This document shows, one piece after another, positions 25,435 to 35,653 of a stretch of DNA of 57,620 bases. Source of the stretch: JAKJEP01 sp964580995 (GTDB taxonomy: Bacteria; Planctomycetota; Phycisphaerae; Sedimentisphaerales; SM23-30); contig CAZOMV010000025.1 of assembly GCA_964580995.1 (NCBI GenBank), positions 1 to 57,620 of the forward strand, in the 5' to 3' direction. The position numbers and the translations under genes are program-made. The notes under the pieces are model-generated. The model searched no databases and was not told the origin of the DNA. It saw only the letters and a program-made list of their open reading frames with translations. Every line of letters begins with the position of its first letter. The stretch's first letter is position 1.

Positions 25435-26109
25435 TTATTTCCCCCGGTTCTCCGTCCCCGCCAGCAGCCGTCGGATATTGCTGCGATGCTTGACAATCAC
25501 CAACCCAGCCATTACACAACTAAAGATAAATAAAGGAATTAAGTCTCTAAAAACCCATTGATCCAGACGGCCGATCAAACCCGCCAGCGCCAGCGGAAAC
25601 GCCACCGCCGCCAGTATCGAAGCCAGCGATACATACCGCGTAAACCCCCACACTCCAATCCATATAAGTAACGCCACCAAAGCAGTTAACGTAAAATACG
25701 GCCATATCCCCAACACCACCCCCAGCGACGTCGCCACCCCTTTGCCACCCCGAAATCTCAGATACACAGAAAACATATGCCCAACTATACACGCCGCCGC
25801 GATCATCAGCCACGCCACCTGCCCCTGAACCGGCATAACCTGATTATTATCAAAAAGATACACATGTCGAAGATACCGCCCCCCCACCAGCACCGGCAGC
25901 AATCCCTTGGCTACATCAAATAAAAAACACACATACCCCCACTTCTTCCCCAGCACTCGCCCCACATTCGTCGCCCCAATATTTCCGCTCCCCTTCCTGC
26001 GGATATCAATTCCGTGCAGCTTGCCAATAATCAGCCCGAAGGGTATCGCTCCCAGCAAATACCCGACAACCGGAAATAATATAAACATAATAATATCAGA
26101 ACTTTCCAT
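25435..26109 (-). CDS. plsY: Glycerol-3-phosphate acyltransferase (acyl-phosphate dependent)
   Basis: PlsY uses acyl-phosphate to acylate glycerol 3-phosphate, the first step of phospholipid synthesis, in the inner membrane. The 224-aa protein has about five to seven TM helices and the conserved loops YLLGAIPFGLIIGKLHGIDI, GSGNIGATNVGRVLGKK and VGHMFSVYLRFRGGKGVATS. The frame is open 36 codons upstream into the previous gene; the ATG at 26109 gives the family N-terminus. It follows the flippase-like gene with a 4-bp gap, so the two form a lipid-related pair. Confidence 0.95.
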   Translation of the reverse strand: MESSDIIMFILFPVVGYLLGAIPFGLIIGKLHGIDIRRKGSGNIGATNVGRVLGKKWGYVCFLFDVAKGLLPVLVGGRYLRHVYLFDNNQVMPVQGQVAWLMIAAACIVGHMFSVYLRFRGGKGVATSLGVVLGIWPYFTLTALVALLIWIGVWGFTRYVSLASILAAVAFPLALAGLIGRLDQWVFRDLIPLFIFSCVMAGLVIVKHRSNIRRLLAGTENRGK

Positions 26110-26113
26110 CGGT

Positions 26114-27136
26114 TTATTTAGATTCCTTATCCAGAGTACCTCCTGACTGCAATTCCACTGCCTTGGGCAAATGCCCGCCAAAAAGCGGTACCAACGCCCC
26201 CGGCAGCGAACAGACATAAAGAAGCAGTACCCGGTTCAAGAGTGCCAGGGCCGCCGCATAACCTTGTGCCTCTTCAGGATTTGCAGCACTAATAACGACA
26301 GCAAAGAGATATTTGACCGAATTTTCAATAATCCCCAATCCGCCGGGAACGGGGATAGCAGCGCCAATGAGCCAGACAATAGGCATAATGATCAGGCATT
26401 GGGTGAATTGCACTTGGTTTAACCCTAAGGAGCGGGTCAGGATCCAGACCGATACGATGGTAAGGGATTGAACCAGCCAGGTTAACAGTACAGATAAACA
26501 TATAGTTGGCAAGTGCTTACGGTACAATTGCATCGCCTCATCCACTTGTTTGAGGCGATGAAAGAAGGAAAGTTTTTGCAGTAATTTTCCTACAAACAAT
26601 ACCTTGCGGATTCTATGGCTGAGAAAAATGACCAGCACCAGGGTCATACCGGCAAAAATGATCCAGACAATCCAGCGAATTTGAATGCCATTATAGGCCA
26701 TTTCCGGCCCGGCAAAGCAACTGGCAAACAAGGCCAGCAGTATCATCCCCATTAATCCGACGATCCGATCCACAAAAACGGTCACAGCCGCCTCTAGCCG
26801 GCGATCACGATCGCTATGCTGAGTAATATACCATCCTTTGAGTAAGTCCCCCCCCACACCACCGGGCATAACATTATTGTAGAAAAACCCCAAAAAAGTT
26901 AATTTAGCAGCCTGAAAAACGCTGATACGAACCTGATGAACCCGGAGCAGCCAGACCCAGCGAATCGAAATCAAAGTAATGGCAAGGAATTGCGGGAAGA
27001 GGGCCAAGATGGCCCAGCCCCACTTAATATTTCTAACCGCCTTTAGGAAATCCGCTCTGGGGGTGGTGTAAACCAGAAAGAGTAACGCCGCTAGTGCGAT
27101 AGTCAACCAGATGGCAGTTCGATATCTATTTTTCAT
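26114..27136 (-). CDS. UPF0104/LPG-synthase-like TM protein (probable lipid flippase-type)
   Basis: 340 aa with about eight TM helices. The family motif NNVMPGGVGGDLLKGWYI (about 90-107) and the later VWLIGAAIPVPGGLGIIENS (about 254-273) mark the integral-membrane domain shared with MprF and AglD. That domain is thought to flip or move lipid-linked compounds. No soluble synthase domain is attached. It is coupled to plsY, suggesting work on membrane lipids; the substrate is unknown. Confidence 0.8.
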   Translation of the reverse strand: MKNRYRTAIWLTIALAALLFLVYTTPRADFLKAVRNIKWGWAILALFPQFLAITLISIRWVWLLRVHQVRISVFQAAKLTFLGFFYNNVMPGGVGGDLLKGWYITQHSDRDRRLEAAVTVFVDRIVGLMGMILLALFASCFAGPEMAYNGIQIRWIVWIIFAGMTLVLVIFLSHRIRKVLFVGKLLQKLSFFHRLKQVDEAMQLYRKHLPTICLSVLLTWLVQSLTIVSVWILTRSLGLNQVQFTQCLIIMPIVWLIGAAIPVPGGLGIIENSVKYLFAVVISAANPEEAQGYAAALALLNRVLLLYVCSLPGALVPLFGGHLPKAVELQSGGTLDKESK

Positions 27137-27300
27137 TGAAATAGTAAAAAATTCGCCTTTCTCATGCCTGAAACATCAATTTTTACAGATTAAGTCGAAA
27201 ACTACCACAAAACTACTAACCTGTCCAGTTAATCAAAGTCGATATTTATAGAAATAGGTATTAGATTTTAAATAAGAATACGCTTAATTCCAGGTTTTGG

Positions 27301-27329
27301 TTGACAACCCGGGTGAAGTAGTTTATCTT
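27301..27329 (+). promoter_or_regulatory. Sigma70-type promoter for the HEAT-repeat gene
   Basis: TTGACA (27301-27306), a 17-bp spacer and TATCTT (27324-27329) point to the gene at 27452. The remaining 315-bp interval between the divergent genes shows no other clear signal. Confidence 0.55.
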
Positions 27330-27451
27330 GTCAGTTTATGGATATACGATTGCTCACACGGGGCAGATGTGACATGGATGTTGATACTTCGGGTGTGGAG
27401 CTTGGGATATATTAAATACGCTACGTTTGAAGAATTGGAGATTCGACCCTG

Positions 27452-29863
27452 ATGCCTTTACCGAAAAGACAGACGATTGACATAAGCAAGGGCCGATTGC
27501 TGATCTACGGGCAAATCCTGTTAGTGCTCTTTCTCTGGATTCCATTTGCCAACGGCGAGCCCCCCATCGGGACAGAGATCTCAGCGGAGGCAGTTAGCCC
27601 GGCCATCCAGGCTCTTCTGGATGGGCTTATGTCCGATCAGACGGAAGCCTCGGTCCGTCTGAATCAGGCCCGGGCGTTACTATCTGAAAGTCAGGCCCAC
27701 CCGAAATTAATTAAAATTCTGAACAACAATAACAATACAAACACCAAGATATACCTCTGTCGTGCCATTGCTTCACGCAGCGGGGATCTTCTGCCTCTAA
27801 ACGGGAGTAAAGCCCTGCCGGATTCTTTTATTGAGCCGCTTTTTAAAACACTGCTTTCCGACAATACGGAACTGGCTTCCTGGTCTGCCCAGGCATTGTC
27901 CTCCTGTCAGAGCAATTTGGTAGTGAAACAACTGAATGCCCTGGTAGCGGATGAGACACAATCCATAACCTATCGTTCCGCGGGGATTTCGGCATTGGAA
28001 TTGATGCCGGGCAAAGAGCCGGTTTTGTCCCTGGGCGGACTGCTCAATAACAAGGACCTGCAAATCCAAAACCGGGCCGCTACCTCACTGGCCTCGATCC
28101 TGGCGGTGCCCAAACCGATAACCGCCGATCAGTTTGCCAATCAATATCAGCCGCAAATCGAAAGTATGGATGAACCATCGTATCTGCGCTGGCAGTTGGC
28201 GTTAAAGCAAAAACAAATACTGCAAATGCAACAAACCCTTCAGACGACGGACACCGAAATTAAGAATCTGCGAAAATGGCAACAACAGGCAATATTGACG
28301 GATTTTAATCGGCTGACAGATTCCGCAGCCAAGCTGGATTTTTTGGAAAAATATCTGATCGACCAATCGGATGAATCGCTTCGGATCTGGGCTTTGATGT
28401 GCGCCAACACCTGGTGCAAGGCCGCCAATTTACAGTCGGATCCGGTAGTCCAGCCGCTCCTGGAATTGCTTTCGGGTTCGATCACCGATGCCAATCCCAA
28501 AGTACGGGAACTGACGGCAACCTCACTGGGGCTGCTGGTGGAAAATACGATCCAAACGGCCCCTGCCCTGTTGACCCAATTAACCAAGGAAGAAAATCCC
28601 CAAACCCAGGCAGCCCTGCTGGAGACGCTGGGGATCTTCGCCCATGTTCCGGCCGCGGAGCAGGCTTTGAAGCTATTGGATTCGACCGATCCGGATGTGG
28701 TTGTGCAGGCGGCACGAACGCTGGGCAAAATTGGCGTGTCCCAGACCACCCCCATTCCGGAAAGTCTGGTAATCCAGATTGTCCAGTCTCTGGCAAAGAG
28801 TTACCAGAAGCAAGATGCCCCGGTCAAGGTCAAGCAATCGCTGGTGGAAGCCATGCGGAAGATTTCGTCCCAGGAACAGCATAAAAAACTGGCCTCTGAA
28901 TATTTCGATGCACTGCTGCGACAGGCCTTACAGGATAAAGAGGGTGTTATTCGCAGTTCGGCAGTCTATGCACTTACGGATTTGCTGGGTCCGAAGGTTC
29001 TGCCGCTGCTGATGGAACAGAATAATCTGCTGGAGGATCCGGATGCGGCGGTTCGTTTTGCCATTATCGACGCAATTCGTAATTACGGAGGAAAAGATCA
29101 ACTGCCCATCCTGCTCCAGCAGTTGACGAAAGAAACCAATGCCGGTGCGGTGGATACGATCCAGGCCGCTTTTTTACATATTCTGGATACGGCAAAGCCG
29201 AAGGAATATTATCAATGGGTTATCGATCTGCAAAATAGCAACGAAAAAGTACAGCCGCTGCATGAACGCCTGGTACTGTCTTGGCTGGTAAAGATCCGGC
29301 AGATGAAAAATGACGGCCAGGCCGTCGATGCCAAATACGAAATGGAAGCTCTCTCTCAACAGATCCATATCTCCTTGCGGAAAGGACAATACGATGCGAT
29401 GATTCAGACCTATACCGCGATGTTAGCCCTGGATCAAACAGCGGGTCTATCTCATTTAATGCAAACCTGCGATCCACTGGATCTCAATGACGATACTCAA
29501 CTGCTTGGGGCGGGAACCCTGCTGGCCGGGTTGATTGTTCCGGCACAACAGTTTCCCTCCCCTGAAATTAAAAACCAGTGGGATCAGCGTCGCCAGAAAA
29601 TTGCCCTGAAACTGATAGAAAGTCAGGAGAAACTGCTTTCTGTAGAAAACGGCAAGGAGAATCCGCAAGCGATCAAACTGCTTTCCCAATTGAACAAGCA
29701 ATTAAAAGACTATCCGGCTCCGGACGCTCCGATCGAACAGCGGAGAGCGAAGTTACAGGAATTTCGCAACCTATTAGTACCTCCGGGGATAGAAACCGGC
29801 CAGCCGACACCGAAGAAAGAAACGCCCCCGACAGAAGCGGTATCCGGAACTAACGCAAATTGA
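27452..29863 (+). CDS. Secreted HEAT-repeat protein
   Basis: 803 aa. A signal peptide (GRLLIYGQILLVLFLWIPFANG, about 13-34) is followed by long tandem alpha-helical HEAT/PBS-lyase-type repeats. Examples are NPKVRELTATSLGLLVENTI, DPDVVVQAARTLGKIG, EGVIRSSAVYALTDLLGPK and DPDAAVRFAIIDAIRNYG, spaced about 35-45 residues. A Gln/Leu-rich coiled-coil stretch lies near 245-275, and the C-terminus is Pro/Glu-rich. Such proteins act as scaffolds; no enzyme motif is seen. GGAG lies upstream of the ATG. The next gene starts 15 bp after its stop and is probably its partner. Confidence 0.8.
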   Translation: MPLPKRQTIDISKGRLLIYGQILLVLFLWIPFANGEPPIGTEISAEAVSPAIQALLDGLMSDQTEASVRLNQARALLSESQAHPKLIKILNNNNNTNTKIYLCRAIASRSGDLLPLNGSKALPDSFIEPLFKTLLSDNTELASWSAQALSSCQSNLVVKQLNALVADETQSITYRSAGISALELMPGKEPVLSLGGLLNNKDLQIQNRAATSLASILAVPKPITADQFANQYQPQIESMDEPSYLRWQLALKQKQILQMQQTLQTTDTEIKNLRKWQQQAILTDFNRLTDSAAKLDFLEKYLIDQSDESLRIWALMCANTWCKAANLQSDPVVQPLLELLSGSITDANPKVRELTATSLGLLVENTIQTAPALLTQLTKEENPQTQAALLETLGIFAHVPAAEQALKLLDSTDPDVVVQAARTLGKIGVSQTTPIPESLVIQIVQSLAKSYQKQDAPVKVKQSLVEAMRKISSQEQHKKLASEYFDALLRQALQDKEGVIRSSAVYALTDLLGPKVLPLLMEQNNLLEDPDAAVRFAIIDAIRNYGGKDQLPILLQQLTKETNAGAVDTIQAAFLHILDTAKPKEYYQWVIDLQNSNEKVQPLHERLVLSWLVKIRQMKNDGQAVDAKYEMEALSQQIHISLRKGQYDAMIQTYTAMLALDQTAGLSHLMQTCDPLDLNDDTQLLGAGTLLAGLIVPAQQFPSPEIKNQWDQRRQKIALKLIESQEKLLSVENGKENPQAIKLLSQLNKQLKDYPAPDAPIEQRRAKLQEFRNLLVPPGIETGQPTPKKETPPTEAVSGTNAN

Positions 29864-29878
29864 TTTGTGAGAGTCAGG

Positions 29879-30808
29879 ATGAGTGATTCATTTCAACAGA
29901 TTTGTCCGCGCTGCGGCAAGATTCTCACGGGAAACCCGATTACCTGCAGTGACTGTGGGATGGCATTGCGTTCGGCCAATCCTTCTTCAGGCAGGCAGTC
30001 GTACCGAAGCCCGCTCCTGCCGGATATGAAACCACTCCTCAAAGTTGTTTCCGTTCTGGCAGTCATGGCGGGAATCCTGTGGCTGGGTTACTGGGGAGTA
30101 AATCGGATCTATCGCAGCGTTGGGGAAGCCAATCCCTATCCGCCGGACCCGGTGCAGGCGACGACCGAATTTTTTACCGCTATCTATCAGAAGGATTACA
30201 ATACCTGCTATCGGCTGCTGTCCTCCCGTCGAAAAATCGCAACGGCCATCAAGCGAAACACTCATGAGAATTACGACCGCCATTTTGCCCGTATCGGCAA
30301 TTACCTTGCCGAACGCGTGGGGGAAGCTTTTCTGGAGAAGATGTCCGTTAGCGAAGGCGGAGGTATCATAACATTTGACGGCATCGCGTTAACCGTCGAT
30401 TTTGAAAAATCCGTCGGTCTGGATGAAAAAGATCACTACGCCATCGACCAGGTCCGCGAGTTTCCAATGGACATTGCGCCAGGGATCGGAATTGAACAGT
30501 ATAACCGAACCCTCAATCAGGCCATTGAAACCTTGGGTGATATTGGCGGTTCGAAAGATGACAACGACGATCCCGCGGAGATCATCAGCCAGCGGGAGGG
30601 CGAATCCAAAGGGGAGCGGCAAAAACGCATTATCGCCGCCTATAAAAATGCCCGGGAACTCGACACCCGCCACACCCTGTTCGACTGGATCCTGACGGAA
30701 TTTCCGGACGACCCCGCTACGACCCGCTTCCTCCAGGAGGCAGCCAAAGACGAAATGGAAGTGCTCCACCTCCGCAAGCTGGCACAGAAAGCTCTTGATC
30801 GAAGGTAA
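29879..30808 (+). CDS. Membrane protein with N-terminal zinc ribbon
   Basis: 309 aa. The N-terminus has a zinc ribbon (CPRCGKILTGNPITCSDCG, two CxxC pairs), then one TM helix (VVSVLAVMAGILWLGYWGV, about 60-78). An extracytoplasmic NTF2/DUF4878-like stretch follows (PVQATTEFFTAIYQKDYNTC), and the C-terminal part is charged and helical. The zinc ribbon would face the cytoplasm. A GTG 12 bases upstream is an alternative start. Function unknown; operon position after the HEAT protein suggests a shared envelope role. Confidence 0.7.
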   Translation: MSDSFQQICPRCGKILTGNPITCSDCGMALRSANPSSGRQSYRSPLLPDMKPLLKVVSVLAVMAGILWLGYWGVNRIYRSVGEANPYPPDPVQATTEFFTAIYQKDYNTCYRLLSSRRKIATAIKRNTHENYDRHFARIGNYLAERVGEAFLEKMSVSEGGGIITFDGIALTVDFEKSVGLDEKDHYAIDQVREFPMDIAPGIGIEQYNRTLNQAIETLGDIGGSKDDNDDPAEIISQREGESKGERQKRIIAAYKNARELDTRHTLFDWILTEFPDDPATTRFLQEAAKDEMEVLHLRKLAQKALDRR

Positions 30809-30973
30809 AACAGCATCTGTTCCAATGACGGGGGAACTAATCTGGATTGTGTTTGGCTATTTTTTTCATTTGCTTTGCCCAAGAGGGATGATAGAATACC
30901 CCTCATACCGTTGGGAAAATTGGACTAGAGGACAGCTATATCTGGTTGCTACAATCAAACAAGGAAGAAAAAA

Positions 30974-32116
30974 ATGAATTCAATTTACGCTGAAACGGTC
31001 TATACCGGCAAATCCGTTTTGAATAAAGCCTATGTGGTAATTGAAAAGGATAAAATTGTCGGTGTTGCCACCACGCCCAAAGGCAAGGTCTTAGGGGAAT
31101 ACGCGGTGATTACGCCGGCGTTTATCGATCCGCATAGCCATATCGGCATCTGCCGCAGCGGGGAGCCGAGCCGGGAAGAAGAGACGAACGACCGAATGGA
31201 CCCGGTGCTGTCTCTTTCGGATGTGCTGGACTCAGTGCAGATGGATGATGCGGCTTTTTCCGATTCCATTGAAATGGGAGTTTTGTATTCCTGCGTGGTG
31301 CCGGGCAGCGGCAATATCATCGGGGGCCTTTCAGCAGTGATTCGTCACTACGCTTCAAATTCCAATGCTGCCCTCATCAGCCGGGCGGGAGTCAAAGCCG
31401 CTCTGGGCTACAATCCGATGTCCACCACCGACTGGAAGGGGGAACGGCCCACCACCCGCATGGGAGCTATCCGAATTCTGCGTTCGAAGCTGGACCAGGT
31501 GCGATTGAAAATGGAGCAATACCGGCGCGCTCGCGGCAATAAAAAACAGGAAATCCAGTTCACCGCGGAAGAAAGCATATTGCGGGATATACTGGCAGGC
31601 AAGCAGCGGATGCGGGTGCATGTTCATAAAATCGACGACATTGCTACCCTGCTGCGGTTGGTGGACGAATTCAAAATCCGGGTTACCGTAGAACACACCG
31701 GCGACGTTCACCAGATCGAAATTTTTGAAGAATTAAAAAGGCGAAAAATCCCCGTCACTTATGGGCCGGTCGATTGTTTTGCCTATAAAGTGGAGCTGAA
31801 GCACGAGAACTGGCGTAATATCAAGCTTCTGATTCAGTCCGGTGTGGAGTTCGGATTGATGACGGATCATCCGGTGATCCTTTCCCGGCAGTTGTTCCTG
31901 CAAACCCGCTGGTTCCTGCGGGCCGGCCTGACCAAGACGCAGGCCATCGAGATCATCACCCGCCAAAACGCCCGGATTCTGGGGATTGATCACATCCTGG
32001 GCAGCCTGGAGAAAGGCAAATGGGCGTCGTTCACCTGCTGGAACGGGGATCCGTTTGAATTGAGCAGTTTTCCGGTATCGGTATATGGGGAAGGGAAATT
32101 ACTTTATAACGAATAA
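30974..32116 (+). CDS. Amidohydrolase-superfamily metal-dependent hydrolase
   Basis: 380 aa, likely cytoplasmic. Metal ligands in order are HSH in ITPAFIDPHSHIG, His in RMRVHVHKIDD, His in VTVEHTGDVHQ, and Asp in FGLMTDHPV. The N- and C-terminal beta strands form the usual composite sandwich (MNSIYAETVYTGKSVLNKAY; GSLEKGKWASFTCWNGDPFE). It resembles imidazolonepropionase and related cyclic-amide hydrolases, but the substrate cannot be read. AAGGAAG precedes the ATG. It stands alone between unrelated genes. Confidence 0.85.
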   Translation: MNSIYAETVYTGKSVLNKAYVVIEKDKIVGVATTPKGKVLGEYAVITPAFIDPHSHIGICRSGEPSREEETNDRMDPVLSLSDVLDSVQMDDAAFSDSIEMGVLYSCVVPGSGNIIGGLSAVIRHYASNSNAALISRAGVKAALGYNPMSTTDWKGERPTTRMGAIRILRSKLDQVRLKMEQYRRARGNKKQEIQFTAEESILRDILAGKQRMRVHVHKIDDIATLLRLVDEFKIRVTVEHTGDVHQIEIFEELKRRKIPVTYGPVDCFAYKVELKHENWRNIKLLIQSGVEFGLMTDHPVILSRQLFLQTRWFLRAGLTKTQAIEIITRQNARILGIDHILGSLEKGKWASFTCWNGDPFELSSFPVSVYGEGKLLYNE

Positions 32117-32142
32117 GCGATATGCCATTTTAACAAGTGGAT

Positions 32143-32934
32143 ATGAATCAAGAAAAAGTTGGTAAATATTGGGATGAGAATGCCACCAATTGGACCAAGT
32201 TGGCTCGAATGGGATGCGATCTGTATCGTGATCATGTGAATATGCCAGCCTTTTTAGCGATGTTGCCGGAAGTAAAAGGGCTATACGGGCTGGATATCGG
32301 CTGCGGAGAAGGAGAGAATACTCGCCGGATCGCAGAAAGAGGAGCAAAGATAGTTGCGATTGATATTAGCCCGATTTTCATCAAACAGGCCCAGGTATTG
32401 GAAAAGGAAAAGCCACTTGGTATCGAATATGAAGTGGCCAGTGCGTTGGAACTTCCCTTCAAGGATCAAACTTTTGATTTCGCCATTGCCACAATGAGTT
32501 TTATGGATATTCCGGAAATTGAAAAAGTAATCCAACAGGCATATCGGATTCTTAAGCCGAACGGATTCCTGCAATTTTCTATCAGTCATCCCTGCTTTTC
32601 CACTCCGATGTGGAAATGGATTTATAATGATGATGGACAAAAAGCTGCTCTGCAATGCGGCAAATATTTTCAGGAGCAAAATGGAGAGATTGATGAATGG
32701 ATCTTTAGTAGGTTACCGGGTAACCTTAAAAATACTATTCCTAATTTTAAAGTCCCCCGCTTTACACGGCCATTGAGTGTATGGCTAAATCTGCTAATCG
32801 AGGCAGGTTTTACTTTCGAACAATTTGGCGAACCTAAGGCAACTGATGAAACAGTCGAAAATTTTCCGTATCTTGCAGATACTCAAATTATTGCCTATTT
32901 CCTGATTGTTCGATGTCGAAAAAAGGAAAATTAA
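32143..32934 (+). CDS. Class I SAM-dependent methyltransferase
   Basis: About 263 aa. Motif I LDIGCGEGENTRRIAERG (SAM binding), acidic IVAIDIS, the motif IV region FDFAIATMSFMDIP, and a post-motif helix LKPNGFLQFSISHPCF place it with UbiE/Methyltransf_11-type enzymes. The substrate is unknown. A GTG at 32137 and the ATG at 32143 are both possible starts; neither has a strong ribosome site. It is convergent with the next gene. Confidence 0.85.
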   Translation: MNQEKVGKYWDENATNWTKLARMGCDLYRDHVNMPAFLAMLPEVKGLYGLDIGCGEGENTRRIAERGAKIVAIDISPIFIKQAQVLEKEKPLGIEYEVASALELPFKDQTFDFAIATMSFMDIPEIEKVIQQAYRILKPNGFLQFSISHPCFSTPMWKWIYNDDGQKAALQCGKYFQEQNGEIDEWIFSRLPGNLKNTIPNFKVPRFTRPLSVWLNLLIEAGFTFEQFGEPKATDETVENFPYLADTQIIAYFLIVRCRKKEN

Positions 32935-32950
32935 AGTCAACGTAAAAAAA

Positions 32951-34765
32951 TTAATCATTCGACATGGTGGTAAGGGTAACGGTTTGGCCGATGGGGGGCG
33001 GAGTGAAGGGAACAAACTGGCCATAGTGCCAATAGAGCCAACGGAGGGATTTGTCCTCGAGTGGCACGTCAAAATGGAAGGCCGCTACTGCGGGTCGGTG
33101 GTCTGCGGTAAGTTCGGTTACCTCAACGGTCAGGCCAGTAAGTTCTACTTTCTGGCCTAGACGTAAAGGATGATAACTATCACGGAACAGAGCATCCGCC
33201 ATACCTACCAGATACCCGAATTTCGGGCGAATGATCAAGGTTCGCTCCTCGACACGATCCATGGTTACCGGATATAAGCCCATCGCCAGCATCCTCATAT
33301 GGCGGGGAAGCGGCTGATCCTGCAAGATTCGCATCACGGGAAAATAACAGTTCAGCAACGGCATGGGCGGATTGACCAGGATCAGGTCCTGTTCCGTTAT
33401 CGAATCATCCAGCGGTGTTCGTACCTGGAAGCGATCCATAAATTTCGGCGGGCCAAAAGGATAAGCGGAACGCAGCACCAAACCAACTGGGGCGATTACC
33501 AGATGAATGATCATAAAAAGTACGACTGGTATTTTAATCCAAAACCGAGGTGGGACATTTTGAGGTATTTCTATCGGTTTTTCAAAAACAAAAATCAGAA
33601 ATTGAGCCAGTAATCCCATGGCGCCAATCCCTACAAAGAAAAGCAACCGATCCGAGGGCATGGCAGCACAGATAGGGATGGCCGCCAGCAGCATACCCAA
33701 TGCCCAGAAACGAGCACACCGATCCCTGCGCAGCAAAGGCCGGAACAGAACAAATAACAGGACGACAAAACTCCACGCGATTAAAGAATAAATGAGTAAC
33801 CGTTCTTTATGCGGACCCACCATCAGCGCAAGACCAGCCGGGGGGAACGCCCACTGGGCCAGCAGCAAAATTGGAACTTTCGTAACTACCGCACCCAGAA
33901 ATGCTACCGGCTGACGAAGAGGATCGATGTAACCCCATACCCCATCCACACCATAGCCAAGGCTGGTCCAGATGATACGCCAGAGGACCATGACTATGAT
34001 ATAGGGTACCAGGGTTGCGATTCGCTTACGCCAATTATCCTGTTCAAAGAAAACGGCGTAGGCCAGTAGATACGCAAAGGTACCGATACCCGCTTCGGCG
34101 GAGAGCAGGCTGATCATCAGAAACAGCGGGCTGATCAGAGCGCCCATGGACCACCCTTTGCGACGCCAAAGATCATGTGAACATAAGGCTAACACGCCAA
34201 AAAAGGCAGCGATCATGGCATTCCGATTGGCGATAAATCCAACCGGCAGGCCATGCGCATCGTCGAGGGTATAGAGCAAAGCCGCCAGACCGGCCAGACC
34301 GGTGAAGCCCATTATTTTACGATAATAAAAGGTAATCACGGCAGCCAAAACGGCAAACCAGAGCACGCTGTGGGCGTGCATCAGAGCCGGGGTATCGGGC
34401 CAGAGTTGGTAATCGAGCCAATGGGTCATCGATGTAACCGGCCGCCAGAACGCACCCTTCATTTTTTCATAAGTCCACCAGGGTAAAAAACCATAGTCCA
34501 TGAGTTCGGCAATTCGCCGCGGATCGCCATCCATAAAACGAAACATATCCAGGGTAGAATCTTGAATCGGAATAACACCCGGCAACTTTTTCATATAAGC
34601 GGCATGCTCATAATCATCCGCTATCAGGCCGACACGCAGCGATGGCAGGGTCAGTACGACAGCCAGTATCGCCAGATAAACCGGCAGATCCCGTGAAGTC
34701 AAACGGGCATGGAAAAAACTCTTAAGCCTGCTAAGAACGCCGACCTTTTGTTGATCCTGAACCAT
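32951..34765 (-). CDS. Polytopic membrane protein, GT-C glycosyltransferase-like
   Basis: About 604 aa with roughly ten TM helices between residues 30 and 450, then a C-terminal soluble beta-rich domain (about 450-600). The first extracytoplasmic loop has an acidic pair, LIADDYEHAAY, as in many GT-C glycosyltransferases that use polyprenyl-linked sugars. WRPVTSMTHWLDYQLWPDTP resembles loops of mannosyltransferase-like proteins. No donor or acceptor can be named. GAGAG precedes the ATG at 34765; an ATG nine codons earlier (34792) is also possible. Confidence 0.7.
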   Translation of the reverse strand: MVQDQQKVGVLSRLKSFFHARLTSRDLPVYLAILAVVLTLPSLRVGLIADDYEHAAYMKKLPGVIPIQDSTLDMFRFMDGDPRRIAELMDYGFLPWWTYEKMKGAFWRPVTSMTHWLDYQLWPDTPALMHAHSVLWFAVLAAVITFYYRKIMGFTGLAGLAALLYTLDDAHGLPVGFIANRNAMIAAFFGVLALCSHDLWRRKGWSMGALISPLFLMISLLSAEAGIGTFAYLLAYAVFFEQDNWRKRIATLVPYIIVMVLWRIIWTSLGYGVDGVWGYIDPLRQPVAFLGAVVTKVPILLLAQWAFPPAGLALMVGPHKERLLIYSLIAWSFVVLLFVLFRPLLRRDRCARFWALGMLLAAIPICAAMPSDRLLFFVGIGAMGLLAQFLIFVFEKPIEIPQNVPPRFWIKIPVVLFMIIHLVIAPVGLVLRSAYPFGPPKFMDRFQVRTPLDDSITEQDLILVNPPMPLLNCYFPVMRILQDQPLPRHMRMLAMGLYPVTMDRVEERTLIIRPKFGYLVGMADALFRDSYHPLRLGQKVELTGLTVEVTELTADHRPAVAAFHFDVPLEDKSLRWLYWHYGQFVPFTPPPIGQTVTLTTMSND

Positions 34766-34913
34766 CGGAGATTCTCTCTGCCACCCAGACATCCATATCT
34801 CAAATAAACTGATACCCAGATAACACCTTGAAATTACTATTCTATATTGATAGTATCCGGAATATTATTTTGTGCAACCAGAAAATTACTCTTGCTATTT
34901 CAGGAGAATGATT

Positions 34914-35489
34914 ATGATTTTAGATCTGATTCAAAAGAACCGCAGTTACCGCCGTTTCGAGCATCGCTATGTTTTGGAGGAAGCCACCTTGAAAGAACTG
35001 GTGGAGTTGGCCAGGCTGTGCCCTTCGGCGGGGAATTTGCAGCCGCTGAAATATTACCTTTCGTGGCAGGCGGAGAGGAACGCGGCTATCTTTGCGAATC
35101 TGGCCTGGGCACGGTATTTGACAGACTGGGATGGGCCAGGGGAGGGAGAGAGGCCCAGCGGGTATATCATTATTCTGGGCGATACGCGGATCAGCAAACA
35201 TTTTGGGTGCGATCATGGGATTGCCGCACAGAGTATATTGCTGGGCGCGGTAGAAAGGGGATTGGGCGGCTGCATGATCGGTTCCATCAACCAGCAAGGT
35301 CTGCGCGAAGGGCTAAAAATCGGCCAACACCTGGAAATTTTGCTGGTCGTGGCGTTAGGCAAGCCGATCGAGACCGTGATGCTCGATGAAGTGGGGCCGG
35401 ATGGTAATATCCGATACTGGCGGGAGCCAAACCAGATACATCATGTTCCAAAACGATCATGGCAGGAAATCGTTATTTCCCACTCGTAA
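34914..35489 (+). CDS. Nitroreductase-family flavoprotein
   Basis: 191 aa. The family start MILDLIQKNRSYRRFE is followed by LARLCPSAGNLQPLKYYLSW and an FMN-phosphate region SILLGAVERGLGGCMIGSIN, then ILLVVALGKPIETV. Such enzymes are FMN-dependent and reduce nitro compounds, quinones or thiazole/oxazole intermediates. AGGAGA stands 6 bases before the ATG at 34914; an open frame extends 14 codons upstream without a ribosome site. Confidence 0.85.
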   Translation: MILDLIQKNRSYRRFEHRYVLEEATLKELVELARLCPSAGNLQPLKYYLSWQAERNAAIFANLAWARYLTDWDGPGEGERPSGYIIILGDTRISKHFGCDHGIAAQSILLGAVERGLGGCMIGSINQQGLREGLKIGQHLEILLVVALGKPIETVMLDEVGPDGNIRYWREPNQIHHVPKRSWQEIVISHS

Positions 35490-35653
35490 TCCCCCCTACT
35501 GACAAGATGTACCGTTTGTATGGAATGAACGATTCCTGCCGGTTGTTCCTGCGAATTATGGGACATTCGGCTACAATATTTTTCGACTATTGAAAATATT
35601 CCCATATTCCGATTTGCTCTTGAGGGGTTTATTATACATGATTATATGGGTAC